From positions 2,227,482-2,291,481 of the forward strand of contig NZ_LT968776.1 of NCBI RefSeq assembly GCF_900240975.1: DNA of 64,000 nt. Reading direction: 5' to 3'. Below the pieces are notes generated by a model. The model saw only the letters and a program-made list of their open reading frames with translations, did no database searches and was not told the origin of the DNA. The position numbers were made by a program, and so were the translations under genes. Positions 53,959-63,563 of the stretch are shown in pieces; the stretch's first letter is position 1, and each line of letters starts with the position of its first letter. Source of the stretch: Mycobacterium sp. 4858. Lineage in GTDB: Bacteria > Actinomycetota > Actinomycetes > Mycobacteriales > Mycobacteriaceae.

Positions 53959-54022
53959 GCCGCGAGCGTAACGCTACGGCGAATTCCAGCGGTGAAAATC
54001 GCCGTGACGTTACGCTCGCGGC
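53959..54022. terminator. Long intergenic hairpin between ino1 and the hydrolase gene
   Basis: A perfect 15-bp stem (53959-53973 with 54008-54022; GCCGCGAGCGTAACG) is followed by a 2-base mismatch and a further 7-bp stem (53976-53982 with 53999-54005) around a 16-nt loop. It lies 19 bases after the ino1 stop. No T-run follows on either strand, so it is either a Rho-independent terminator of the mycobacterial type without U-tail or a dispersed intergenic repeat. Confidence 0.65.
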
Positions 54023-54040
54023 TCTGGTGGCCGAAAGGGC

Positions 54041-55147
<1,107 letters not shown>

Positions 55148-55209
55148 AGGGCGTTCTCCTAACTTCCATAACCTTGTGGTCGCAGCTGATGAATTTCGTG
55201 CAGGGGTAT

Positions 55210-55752
55210 TTATGTCTGCTCGGAGAGGCCGGGCATCGCCCGCTCCGCGGCAATGAGCTCGTTGAGCCACTTCACTTCGCGCTCACTGGACTCGAGCCCC
55301 AGTTGGTGAAGCTGACGGGTGTAACGGTCGAACGAGTTACTGGCCCGCGCCACTGCTTCGCGCAGGCCCTCCCGCCGCTCCTCAACCTGACGGCGGCGGC
55401 CTTCCAGGATGCGCATGCGCGCTTCCGCCGGAGTCCGGTTGAAGAACGCCAGGTGCACCCCGAAGCCGTCGTCGGTGTAGTTGTGCGGACCCGTGTCCGC
55501 CACCAGCTCACCGAAGCGCCGACGGCCCTCGTCGGTTAGCTGGTAGACGCGCCGGGCACGCCGAACCGGGGTTCCGGCCGGGGCGGCATCCTCAGCGATC
55601 AACCCTTCGGCCTGCATCCGCCGGAGGGCCGGGTACAACGAACCGTACGAGAACGCGCGGAACGCACCGAGGAGGCCGGTCAGCCGTTTGCGCAACTCGT
55701 AGCCGTGCATCGGCGATTCGATCAGAAGGCCCAGGATGGCGAGCTCCAGCAT
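55210..55752 (-). CDS. PadR family transcriptional regulator (Rv0047c-like)
   Basis: This 180-aa PadR protein has the N-terminal winged helix (MLELAILGLLIESPMHGYEL, SYGSLYPALRRMQAEGLIAE, RRVYQLTDEGRRRFGELV) and a C-terminal dimerisation helix pair. Length equals Rv0047c. It is immediately upstream of ino1 in the same direction, so it may be co-transcribed with ino1 or control it. The RBS is AAAGGGGG before ATG 55752. Confidence 0.94.
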   Translation of the reverse strand: MLELAILGLLIESPMHGYELRKRLTGLLGAFRAFSYGSLYPALRRMQAEGLIAEDAAPAGTPVRRARRVYQLTDEGRRRFGELVADTGPHNYTDDGFGVHLAFFNRTPAEARMRILEGRRRQVEERREGLREAVARASNSFDRYTRQLHQLGLESSEREVKWLNELIAAERAMPGLSEQT

Positions 55753-55910
55753 CGAATCACCCCCTTTGCATGGTTGGTTACGACGGTTCGACGCCTCGCG
55801 TAATCGTATCGCTTCGATATATTCGCCACAACACCACCGGATGTTCGTCAGCTGTTAGTCAAGGCGCGCGGGAGCGAATCGCGGTGGGAGCCGGCGGGCT
55901 CACCGGGCGG

Positions 55911-56805
55911 TCAGGACGGCAAGTTCAGTTGCTTGACGGTGCCGTCACCTGCGAAGACGATGTAGCCACTACCGTAGTCGCTCGAGACATACAGCGACAG
56001 GGACAGGGCACCCGGGGTGGTCGGGTCCGTCGCCGGTTCGATGTTGAGGTACTCGGTTTTGACGTCTTCCGGCTTCATGTGCAGGGTCTGCGGCGCGCCA
56101 CGCATGATGCCCACCGTCGCCGTCACGTCGAACTTGCTCAGGTCCACCGGCACGGGACCGTCCACGGAGCTCTTGGCCGAGCTGGTCGGGTCGCCCCAGC
56201 CGCCGCGGTAGGTGTAGGCCAGCACGCGGCGATCATCGGAGGGATCCTGCCGGTCGAGCACGGCGTACGTCGGGTAGATCACCAGCCGGTATCCCATGGC
56301 GTCGCCGAATCGCTTGCGGGTTTGCTCCAGGAGCCCGGTTAGCCCGCCCACCGAATGCAGTTGGGTGGGCGGGGTCAGCACGACGGGGCCCACTCCGTCG
56401 GGCTTGGCCCCGGGGTCGCTGGTGAAGTCCAGTGGCGACCGGGTGTTGCCGTACAGGCCCCATCCGCAGGCCCCATCCGATGCCGACCCCCAGCAGCACC
56501 GACACGGCGAAGGCGACGGCGAGTGAGCCCCACCCGCCCAGCTTCGGTGGCACCCGGGGTCCCTTGACGGCCGGTGTCGGCAGCGCGGAGCTGTCGGTCT
56601 GCAGGTCGGTCACCAGTGCCTGCAGGTCACCGAGGGTGACCGCATTGGTGGCCGCGCTGACCCGTACCCGGTGTTCCTCCATCGAGAGCTGGCCGTCGTT
56701 CAACGCGTCGTCGAGGATCTTGCAGGCGTCTTGCCGGTTGGTGTCCGTCGCGCGGGTGTTCGGTGTCGGCCGCTCGCCAAGCGATGTCCCGAGCCATTTC
56801 GCCAC
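55911..56805 (-). pseudogene. Frameshifted DUF1707 membrane protein (Rv0048c-like)
   Basis: The gene starts at GTG 56805 (VAKWLGTSLGERP). It encodes the DUF1707 domain (NRQDACKILDDALNDGQLSM, EEHRVRVSAATNAVTLGDLQ) and a membrane helix (about 93-115). After IGWGL a 13-bp tandem duplication shifts the frame. The remaining half is intact in another frame down to 55911 (LTPPTQLHSVGGLTGLLEQT, YVSSDYGSGYIVFAGDGTVK). Removing one copy restores WGLYGNTRSPLDFTSDPG and joins the halves, matching Rv0048c. As written, the product ends after a nonsense tail at 56233. Confidence 0.85.
56454..56479. repeat. 13-bp perfect tandem duplication breaking the DUF1707 gene
   Basis: CAGGCCCCATCCG occurs at 56454-56466 and again at 56467-56479. 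Thirteen is not a multiple of 3, so it causes the frameshift in the minus-strand gene. Confidence 0.92.
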
Positions 56806-56916
56806 GGGGATGATCGTAGAGTCCGGTCCCGGTTCAGGCGGACAAAGCGGAGCCGCTCGGGTTACCGGTGTGGGCGCCACGGTTTGGTTGCGTATCGGTG
56901 CTCGCCGATGGCGACG

Positions 56917-56922
56917 TACGCT
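56917..56922 (+). promoter_or_regulatory. -10 box TACGCT for a leaderless DUF5318 transcript
   Basis: TACGCT (TANNNT) ends 7 bases before the GTG at 56930. The spacer GGGGGAC is too G-rich and close to be a typical ribosome-binding site. Position fits a transcription start at the start codon. Confidence 0.45.
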
Positions 56923-56929
56923 GGGGGAC

Positions 56930-57355
56930 GTGCGACTGCAGCGACAAGTGGTGGACTACGCCCTCCGGCGGCGGGCACTGCTGGCCGAGGTGTATTCGGG
57001 CCGCACGGGGGTGTCCGAGGTCTGTGACGCGAACCCTTATCTGCTGCGCGCCGCCAAGTTTCACGGGAAACCGAGTCAGGTCATGTGCCCGATCTGCCGC
57101 AAGGAGCAGCTGACGCTGGTGTCATGGGTGTTCGGCGAACACCTGGGCCCGGTGTCGGGCTCGGCGCGCACGGCCGAAGAGTTGGTCCTGCTGGCCACCC
57201 GCTTCGAGGAGTTCGCCGTCCACGTGGTGGAGGTATGCCGGACCTGCGAGTGGAATCACCTGGTCAAGTCGTACGTTCTCGGCGCGGCCCGCCCACCCAA
57301 GGGCACCAGGAGTACGCGGACGGCGCGCGACGGCGCGCGAACGGCCATTGAATAA
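56930..57355 (+). CDS. DUF5318 zinc-ribbon-like protein (Rv0049-like)
   Basis: This 141-aa protein starts MRLQRQVVDYALRRRALLAE as in other mycobacteria and has two CX2C knuckles, C53/C56 (CPICRKE) and C103/C106 (CRTCEWNH), which should bind one zinc. Between them is a helical segment. The C-terminus is basic and disordered. It overlaps the likely TTG start of ponA1 by 8 bases and so heads the ponA1 operon. Function unknown; the genome order is conserved. Confidence 0.88.
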   Translation: MRLQRQVVDYALRRRALLAEVYSGRTGVSEVCDANPYLLRAAKFHGKPSQVMCPICRKEQLTLVSWVFGEHLGPVSGSARTAEELVLLATRFEEFAVHVVEVCRTCEWNHLVKSYVLGAARPPKGTRSTRTARDGARTAIE

Positions 57356-59912
57356 CGGCGGACCCCACGACCAGTCGCCCGGAGACCCGGACGGGCCGGC
57401 GACTGAGCGCGTGGGCAGACATGGAACCGGCGACCGCCCGCGTGACGCGCCGCCGGCGCCCGGTCACCGCCGTGGCGTTCCCCCCGACGACCGGCTGACC
57501 ACGGTCCTCCCGCCGGTCGTCGACGACCGGTCCCCCCGGCGACCCGATCCCAGCATCGACGAAGTGAGGGCCGCGCTGGGCGGTCCTCCGTCGGCGCCCC
57601 TGCAACGGGATGCGCTGGAGGAGGTCAAGGCCGCACTGGACAGCCGGACGTCGCCGCGTCGGGGCCGGCCGAGCGGGGGAGGGCGTCCGCCCGAAGGCCC
57701 GCCGCCACCCGGGCCGGGGGGACGGCCCGGCGGCCCGGACGGCTTCGGGCGCCGGCCGCGGGGTGACGTTCACTGGACCCAGCAGATCAACTGGCTGTGG
57801 GTGCGGCGGGCGGCGTACCTTTCGGCGGCGGTGCTGGTGCTCCTGCCGATCGTCACGTTCGCCATGGCGTACTTCATCGTCGACATTCCCAAGCCGGGCG
57901 ACCTGCGCACCAACCAGGTGTCCACCATCCTGGCCAGCGACGGGTCCGAAATCGCCAAAATCATTCCGCCCGAAGGCAATCGGGTCGACGTCAACATCAA
58001 CCAGGTGCCGGTGCACGTGCGCCAGGCGGTGATCGCCGCCGAGGACCGCAATTTTTATTCGAACCCGGGCTTCGACTTCAGCGGTTTCGCGCGAGCGGTG
58101 GACAACAACCTCTTTGGCAACGGGGACCTGCAGGGCGGGTCGACGATCACCCAGCAATACGTGAAGAACGCGCTGGTGGGGTCGGCTCAACACGGGCTCA
58201 GCGGCCTGGTGCGCAAGGCCAAGGAACTCGTGATCGCCACCAAGATGTCGGGGGAGTGGTCGAAAGACGATGTGCTGCAGGCTTACCTGAACATCATCTA
58301 CTTCGGCCGCGGCGCGTACGGGATCTCCGCCGCCGCCAAGGCCTACTTCAACAAGCCCGTCGAGCAGCTCACCGTCTCGGAGGGGGCGCTGCTGGCGGCG
58401 CTGATCCGGCGACCGTCCGCGCTGGACCCCGCGGTCGACCCGCAGGGCGCCCGGGCCCGCTGGAACTGGGTTCTCGACGGCATGGTCGAAACCAAGGCGC
58501 TCTCGCCCGGCGACCGTGCCGCACAGGAGTTCCCACAGACCGTGCCGCCAGACCAGGCGCGCGCGGAGAACCAGACGACGGGACCCAACGGGCTGATCGA
58601 GCGCCAGGTGACCAAAGAGTTGATGGAGCTGTTCAACATCGACGAGCGGACCCTGAACACCCAGGGCCTGCAGGTCACCACCACCATCGACCCCAAGGCC
58701 CAGCAGGCGGCCGAGAAGGCGGTGTCGAAATACCTTGACGGGCAGGACCCCGACATGCGGTCGGCCGTGGTGTCGATCGACCCGCACGACGGGGCGATCC
58801 GCGCGTACTACGGCGGCTCGGACGCCAACGGCTTCGACTTCGCTCAGGCCGGGCTGCAGACCGGTTCGTCGTTCAAGGTTTTCGCCCTGGTCGCCGCGCT
58901 CGAGCAGGGGATCGGTCTGGGATACCAGGTCGACAGCTCGCCGCTGACCGTCGACGGCATCAAGATCACCAACGTCGATGGCGAGGGCTGCGGGACGTGC
59001 AACATCGCTCAGGCGCTCAAGCAATCGCTGAACACCTCGTATTACCGGCTGATGCTCAAGCTCAAGGGCGGACCGCAGGCTGTTGCGGACGCCGCGCACC
59101 AGGCCGGCGTGGCGACCAGCTTCCCCGGTGTGGACCACACGTTGTCCGAAGACGGCAAGGGCGGGCCCCCGAACAACGGAATCGTGTTGGGGCAATACCA
59201 GACCCGGGTCATCGACATGGCGTCTGCGTACGCCACACTGGCCGCCTCCGGCGTGTATCACCGGCCGCACTTCGTGCAGAAGGTCGTCAACTCCGACGGC
59301 CAGGTGCTCTTCGACGCGAGCAAGTCCGAGAACAACGGGGAACAGCGAATCCCGAAGGCCGTCGCCGACAACGTCACCGCGGCCATGGAACCGATCGCCA
59401 GCTATTCGCGGGGCCACGCCCTGGCCGGCGGCAGGCCGTCGGCGGCCAAGACGGGCACCACGCAGCTGGGTGACACCACCGCCGACAAGGACGCGTGGAT
59501 GGTCGGGTACACGCCGTCATTGGCGACGGCCGTGTGGGTGGGCACCGCGAAGGGGGACGTGCCGCTGGTAACCGCTTCGGGCTCACCGGTTTACGGCTCG
59601 GGGCTGCCGTCGGACATCTGGAAGTCCACGATGGACGGCGCCCTGAAGGGCACCTCCAACGAATCCTTCCCCAAGCCGACCGAGATCGGCGGCTACGCGG
59701 GCGTCCCGGCGCCGCCGCCCCCGCCCCCGCAGCCCTCGGTGACCGTCATTCAGCCCACCATCGAGGTGGCGCCCGGCATCACCATCCCGATCGGCCCGCC
59801 CACGACGATCACCAACGCGCCTCCGCCGCCGAGCGGCGGCGGAGGCGCGTTGGTGATCGTCGTGGGCGGGCCGATCGGGATGGTGAGGCCCCCCGGCCAG
59901 CCGCCACCGTGA
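57348..59912 (+). CDS. ponA1: Class A penicillin-binding protein PonA1
   Basis: PonA1 (854 aa) both polymerises and cross-links peptidoglycan. A disordered cytoplasmic Pro/Arg tail (1-145) precedes the membrane helix (about 158-180). The GT51 domain has E232 in AAEDRNFYSNPGFDF and GGSTITQQYVKNAL. The transpeptidase domain has S507-S-F-K510, SLN and KTGTTQ. A Pro-rich extracellular tail follows. The start is uncertain: TTG 57348 overlaps the previous gene, GTG 57411 is an alternative. The last about 20 residues come from the right arm of a 52-bp inverted repeat and read GALVIVVGGPIGMV before PPGQPPP. Confidence 0.94.
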   Translation: MNNGGPHDQSPGDPDGPATERVGRHGTGDRPRDAPPAPGHRRGVPPDDRLTTVLPPVVDDRSPRRPDPSIDEVRAALGGPPSAPLQRDALEEVKAALDSRTSPRRGRPSGGGRPPEGPPPPGPGGRPGGPDGFGRRPRGDVHWTQQINWLWVRRAAYLSAAVLVLLPIVTFAMAYFIVDIPKPGDLRTNQVSTILASDGSEIAKIIPPEGNRVDVNINQVPVHVRQAVIAAEDRNFYSNPGFDFSGFARAVDNNLFGNGDLQGGSTITQQYVKNALVGSAQHGLSGLVRKAKELVIATKMSGEWSKDDVLQAYLNIIYFGRGAYGISAAAKAYFNKPVEQLTVSEGALLAALIRRPSALDPAVDPQGARARWNWVLDGMVETKALSPGDRAAQEFPQTVPPDQARAENQTTGPNGLIERQVTKELMELFNIDERTLNTQGLQVTTTIDPKAQQAAEKAVSKYLDGQDPDMRSAVVSIDPHDGAIRAYYGGSDANGFDFAQAGLQTGSSFKVFALVAALEQGIGLGYQVDSSPLTVDGIKITNVDGEGCGTCNIAQALKQSLNTSYYRLMLKLKGGPQAVADAAHQAGVATSFPGVDHTLSEDGKGGPPNNGIVLGQYQTRVIDMASAYATLAASGVYHRPHFVQKVVNSDGQVLFDASKSENNGEQRIPKAVADNVTAAMEPIASYSRGHALAGGRPSAAKTGTTQLGDTTADKDAWMVGYTPSLATAVWVGTAKGDVPLVTASGSPVYGSGLPSDIWKSTMDGALKGTSNESFPKPTEIGGYAGVPAPPPPPPQPSVTVIQPTIEVAPGITIPIGPPTTITNAPPPPSGGGGALVIVVGGPIGMVRPPGQPPP
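59779..59886. repeat. 52-bp perfect inverted repeat at the 3' end of ponA1
   Basis: Bases 59779-59830 are the exact reverse complement of 59835-59886, with a 4-nt loop GAGC; three more pairs follow beyond one mismatch. The left arm encodes the usual Pro-rich tail (ITIPIGPPTTITNAPPPP). The right arm is the same DNA turned round and ends 24 bases before the ponA1 stop. Confidence 0.95.
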
Positions 59913-61537
59913 CCGAGGCCGAGCGGCAGACCGCCACCATTTCCCCGCAGCCGCTGGCCACCGATCTGCGTAGCGTCGGCAACCGCGACTGCCCGAGCCG
60001 CACCGACGCGTTGGGCGCCGCCCTGGCGGATGTCGTCGGGGGGCCGGTGGGCAGCCACGCACTGATCGGCCGCACCCGGGTGATGACGCCGCTGCGGGTC
60101 ATGTTCCTGATCGGCCTGGTGTTCCTGGCGCTCGGCTGGTCGACGAAGGCGGCCTGCCTGCAGAGCACCGGCACCGGGACCGGTGACCAGCGGGTGGCCA
60201 ACTGGGAGAACCAGCGCGCCTACTACGAGTTGTGTTACTCCGATACCGTCCCGCTCTACGGCGCGGAGTTGTTGAGCCAGGGCAAGTTTCCGTACAAGTC
60301 GAGCTGGATAGAGACCGACGGGAGCGGCACCCCGCAGACCCGCTACGACGGCCGGCCGGCGGTGCGGTACATGGAGTATCCGGTGCTGACCGGGATGTAT
60401 CAGTACGTGTCCATGGCGCTGGCGAAGACGTACACCGCGCTGAGCAAGCTGGCCCCGCTGCCTGTGGTCGCCGAGGTGGTGATGTTCTTCGACATCTCCG
60501 CGTTCGGCCTGGCGCTGGCCTGGCTGGCCACCATCTGGGCCACCGCCGGTCTGGCGGGGCGCCGGGTCTGGGATGCGGCCCTGGTGGCCGCCTCGCCGCT
60601 GGTGATCTTCCAGATCTTCACCAACTTCGACGCGCTGGCAACGGGTTTCGCCATGGCGGGGCTCCTGGCGTGGGCCCGGCGCAAACCGGTGCCGGCCGGC
60701 GTGCTGATCGGGCTGGGGGCCGCGGCCAAGCTGTATCCGCTGTTGTTCCTGGGCCCGATGGTGGTACTGGCGATCCGCACCGGGCGCTTTCACGCGCTCG
60801 GTCGCACCGCGGGGACGGCGGTGGCGACGTGGTTGTTGGTGAATCTGCCTGTCATGGTGCTGTTTCCGCGAGGGTGGTCGGAATTCTTCCGGCTCAACAC
60901 CCGGCGCGGTGACGACATGGATTCGGTGTACAACGTGGTGAAGTCGTTTACCGGTTGGCGCGGCTTCGATCCCGGTCTCGGGTTCTGGGAGCCGCCCACG
61001 GTGCTGAACGCGGTGGTCACGGCACTATTTGTAACCGGTTGCGCGGCAATCGTATACGTGGCGTTGACCGCCCCGAAGCGGCCGCGGCTGGCACAGCTGG
61101 TGTTCTTGGTGGTGGCGGTGTTCCTGTTGACCAATAAGGTGTGGAGCCCGCAGTTTTCGTTGTGGCTGGTGCCGCTGGCCGTCCTGGCGTTGCCGCATCG
61201 CCGGATCCTGCTGGCGTGGATGACCATCGACGCCGCGGTATGGGTGCCGCGGATGTACTACCTGTATGGCAATGCGAATCGTTCGCTGCCGGAGCAGTTC
61301 TTCACCACGACCGTGTTGGTTCGTGACATCGCCGTCGTCGCGGTCTGCGCTCTGGTGATCCGCCAGATCTATCGGCCCGACGAGGATTTGGTGCGCTGGG
61401 GCGGTCGGGTGGACGACCCGTCGGGCGGCCCCTTCGACCGCGCCCCCGACGCTCCGCCGGGTTGGTTGCCGGACTGGTTGCGACCGTCCGGCATGCGCCG
61501 GGCAGCGATTCCCGAACCCGAGCCCGCGGTGCCATGA
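59909..61537 (+). CDS. GT87/DUF2029-type membrane glycosyltransferase (Rv0051-like)
   Basis: This 542-aa polytopic protein has about ten membrane segments in the GT-C fold of DUF2029/GT87 mannosyltransferases, which use polyprenyl-phosphate sugars on the outer face. Useful blocks are YELCYSDTVPLYGAELLSQG, YMEYPVLTGMYQYVSMALAK, FQIFTNFDALATGFAMAGLL, GAAAKLYPLLFLGPMV and TNKVWSPQFSLWLVPLAVLA. The GTG at 59909 overlaps the ponA1 stop (GTGA). It may glycosylate a cell-envelope acceptor; the acceptor is unknown. Confidence 0.87.
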   Translation: MTEAERQTATISPQPLATDLRSVGNRDCPSRTDALGAALADVVGGPVGSHALIGRTRVMTPLRVMFLIGLVFLALGWSTKAACLQSTGTGTGDQRVANWENQRAYYELCYSDTVPLYGAELLSQGKFPYKSSWIETDGSGTPQTRYDGRPAVRYMEYPVLTGMYQYVSMALAKTYTALSKLAPLPVVAEVVMFFDISAFGLALAWLATIWATAGLAGRRVWDAALVAASPLVIFQIFTNFDALATGFAMAGLLAWARRKPVPAGVLIGLGAAAKLYPLLFLGPMVVLAIRTGRFHALGRTAGTAVATWLLVNLPVMVLFPRGWSEFFRLNTRRGDDMDSVYNVVKSFTGWRGFDPGLGFWEPPTVLNAVVTALFVTGCAAIVYVALTAPKRPRLAQLVFLVVAVFLLTNKVWSPQFSLWLVPLAVLALPHRRILLAWMTIDAAVWVPRMYYLYGNANRSLPEQFFTTTVLVRDIAVVAVCALVIRQIYRPDEDLVRWGGRVDDPSGGPFDRAPDAPPGWLPDWLRPSGMRRAAIPEPEPAVP

Positions 61538-62175
61538 CGCTCGTCGCCGTACCGCTGTTTCCCCGCGTGACCGCGCTCGACGCGATCGGGCCCTACGAGG
61601 TGTTGCAACGCATCCCCTCGATCGAGGTGGTGTTCGTCGGGCACCGCCGGGGCGAGGTGCGTACGGAAAACGGGATGCTCGGGCTGAGCTGCGACGCGCG
61701 GTTCGACGAGGTCACCTCACCGGACGTGGTGCTGGTTCCCGGCGGGATCGGCACGCGGCAGCTGCTCCACGACGACACCATCCGCGCCTGGCTGCAGGCC
61801 GTACACCCGATCACGGCCTTCACCACGTCGGTGTGCACCGGTGCGCTGCTGCTGGCCGCCGCGGGCCTGCTGGACGGGCTCACGGCCACGACGCACTGGC
61901 GGGCCAGGGATCTGCTCAACGACCTGGGCGCCCATTACGTGCCGGACCGAGTCGTCGAGCACCTACCGCAGCGGATCATCACCGCCGCGGGCGTCTCCAG
62001 CGGCATCGACATGGCCTTGCGGCTGGTCGAGCTGCTTGTCGACCGACAGGCGGCGCAGGCCGCCCAGCTGCTCATCGAATACGACCCGCAGCCGCCGTTC
62101 GACTCCGGTTCCCTCGCCAAGGCCGATCAGGCGACGATGGACCGGGCCACCGAATACTTGGACGCCCGGCAGTAG
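61534..62175 (+). CDS. DJ-1/PfpI family protein (Rv0052-like)
   Basis: This 213-aa protein has the class I glutamine-amidotransferase-like fold of DJ-1/PfpI: FPRVTALDAIGPYEVLQRIP at the start, VVLVPGGIGTRQLLHDD, and the nucleophile elbow TSVCTGALLLAAAGLLDG with C101. THWRARDLL follows. It resembles isonitrile-hydratase-like or AraC-N-terminal members without the HTH. It overlaps the membrane glycosyltransferase by 4 bases. Substrate unknown. Confidence 0.9.
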   Translation: MTLVAVPLFPRVTALDAIGPYEVLQRIPSIEVVFVGHRRGEVRTENGMLGLSCDARFDEVTSPDVVLVPGGIGTRQLLHDDTIRAWLQAVHPITAFTTSVCTGALLLAAAGLLDGLTATTHWRARDLLNDLGAHYVPDRVVEHLPQRIITAAGVSSGIDMALRLVELLVDRQAAQAAQLLIEYDPQPPFDSGSLAKADQATMDRATEYLDARQ

Positions 62176-62234
62176 CCGGATTGCTCCAGCACCGGCGATC
62201 CGGCGCGATTTTGGAGGCCACCCCACCCGTCCGG

Positions 62235-62321
62235 TAGCCTGGTGCGGTTGCCGACGCAGGCGACCCTCCTGCCACGGATCGACCGTGGCCGTTTGAGACC
62301 AGAGGAGGTGGTGAGGTTTCC
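62235..62321 (+). promoter_or_regulatory. rpsF promoter and structured leader with anti-Shine-Dalgarno
   Basis: A -10 box TAGCCT (62235-62240) would start an RNA of about 75 nt before rpsF. In it CCTCCT (62265-62270) can pair with AGGAGG (62303-62308), the ribosome-binding region. Between them is a perfect hairpin CCACGG-ATCGA-CCGTGG (62272-62288). The arrangement fits autoregulation of the S6/S18 operon; S6:S18 leader regulation is known in other bacteria, and its presence here is inferred. Confidence 0.5.
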
Positions 62322-62612
62322 ATGCGTCCATACGAAATCATGGTCATTCTTGACCCCACGCTCGACGAGCGCACCGTTGCTCCGTCCTTGGAGACGTTCC
62401 TCAACGTCGTCCGCAAAGACGGCGGAACCGTCGAAAAGGTCGACATCTGGGGCCGGCGCCGGCTGGCCTACGAGATCGCCAAGCACGCCGAAGGCATCTA
62501 TGTCGTGGTCGACCTGAAGGCGGAGCCGGCGACGGTGTCCGAGCTCGACCGCCAGCTGAGCCTCAACGAGTCGGTGTTGCGCACCAAGGTGATGCGCACC
62601 GACAAGCACTAA
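62322..62612 (+). CDS. rpsF: Ribosomal protein bS6
   Basis: S6 (96 aa) binds the small subunit next to S18. It has MRPYEIMVILDPTLDERTV, the GGTVEKVDIWGRRRLAYEI loop and the C-terminal LSLNESVLRTKVMR. Length is as in mycobacteria. It begins the rpsF-ssb-rpsR-rplI operon. Confidence 0.98.
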   Translation: MRPYEIMVILDPTLDERTVAPSLETFLNVVRKDGGTVEKVDIWGRRRLAYEIAKHAEGIYVVVDLKAEPATVSELDRQLSLNESVLRTKVMRTDKH

Positions 62613-62724
62613 CACCCGTCGCTGAGTCGCGGGCCCACCGTCGGCGGACTTGCGTAGGCTCAGCGAGGATACGTGCCGTCCACCGTCGGAGAAGCGATTC
62701 ACCGGGCGGAACAAGGAGGAAACT

Positions 62725-63240
62725 GTGGCTGGTGACACCACTATCACCGTTGTCGGAAACCTGACCGCCGACCCCGAACTGCGGTTCACCCCGTCCGGTG
62801 CCGCCGTCGCGAATTTCACCGTGGCGTCGACACCGCGGATCTACGACCGCCAGAGCGGGGAATGGAAAGACGGCGAGGCGCTCTTCCTGCGCTGCAACAT
62901 CTGGCGGGAAGCGGCCGAGAACGTGGCCGAAAGCCTCACCCGCGGCGCTCGAGTGATCGTCACCGGCCGACTCAAGCAGCGTTCCTTCGAGACGCGCGAA
63001 GGCGAGAAGCGCACCGTCGTCGAGGTCGAGGTCGATGAGATCGGCCCCTCGCTGCGCTACGCCACGGCCAAGGTCAACAAGGCCAGCCGCAGCGGCGGTG
63101 GCGGAGGAGGCGGCTTCGGCAGCGGAGGTGGGTCCCGGCAAGGGTCGGCGCCGGCGAGCAGCGCTCCCGCCGACGACCCGTGGGGCAGCGCCCCGGCGTC
63201 CGGGTCCTTCGGTGGTGGCGACGACGAACCGCCGTTCTAA
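62725..63240 (+). CDS. ssb: Single-stranded DNA-binding protein
   Basis: SSB (171 aa) coats single-stranded DNA. The OB fold spans about 1-112 (TTITVVGNLTADPELRFTPS, FLRCNIWREAAENVAESLTR, RVIVTGRLKQRSFETREGEK). A Gly/Ser-rich linker follows, and the acidic tip DDEPPF recruits partner proteins. The GTG at 62725 has a strong AAGGAGGAAAC upstream, which decides the start over earlier in-frame codons. Confidence 0.97.
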   Translation: MAGDTTITVVGNLTADPELRFTPSGAAVANFTVASTPRIYDRQSGEWKDGEALFLRCNIWREAAENVAESLTRGARVIVTGRLKQRSFETREGEKRTVVEVEVDEIGPSLRYATAKVNKASRSGGGGGGGFGSGGGSRQGSAPASSAPADDPWGSAPASGSFGGGDDEPPF

Positions 63241-63278
63241 GAGAACTTCAACAGTAAGAAACGGAAAGAAAGACAGTC

Positions 63279-63533
63279 ATGGCCAAGTCCAGCAAGCGAC
63301 GTCCGGCTCCGGAAAAGCCGGTCAAGACGCGGAAGTGTGTCTTCTGCGCGAAGAAGGGTCAATCGATCGACTACAAGGACACCGCGCTGCTGCGTACCTA
63401 TATCAGCGAGCGCGGCAAGATCCGGGCGCGCCGCGTCACCGGCAACTGCGTGCAGCACCAGCGCGACATCGCCATCGCGGTGAAGAACGCCCGCGAGGTG
63501 GCACTGCTGCCCTTCACCTCCTCGGCGCGATAG
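63279..63533 (+). CDS. rpsR: Ribosomal protein bS18, zinc-binding form
   Basis: S18 (84 aa) pairs with S6. It has C20 and C23 (KCVFCAKKG) plus C57 (GNCVQH), so it is the cysteine-containing, zinc-using paralogue (rpsR1 type), not the zinc-free version expressed under zinc starvation. RBS-like AGAAAG precedes ATG 63279. Confidence 0.97.
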   Translation: MAKSSKRRPAPEKPVKTRKCVFCAKKGQSIDYKDTALLRTYISERGKIRARRVTGNCVQHQRDIAIAVKNAREVALLPFTSSAR

Positions 63534-63563
63534 CCGCCGAAGCTCGAGCGAAAGTACGAAAAG

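Noticed and set aside
57264..59417. 717-codon minus-strand frame opposite ponA1
   Set aside because: Shadow of ponA1; no coherent domains.
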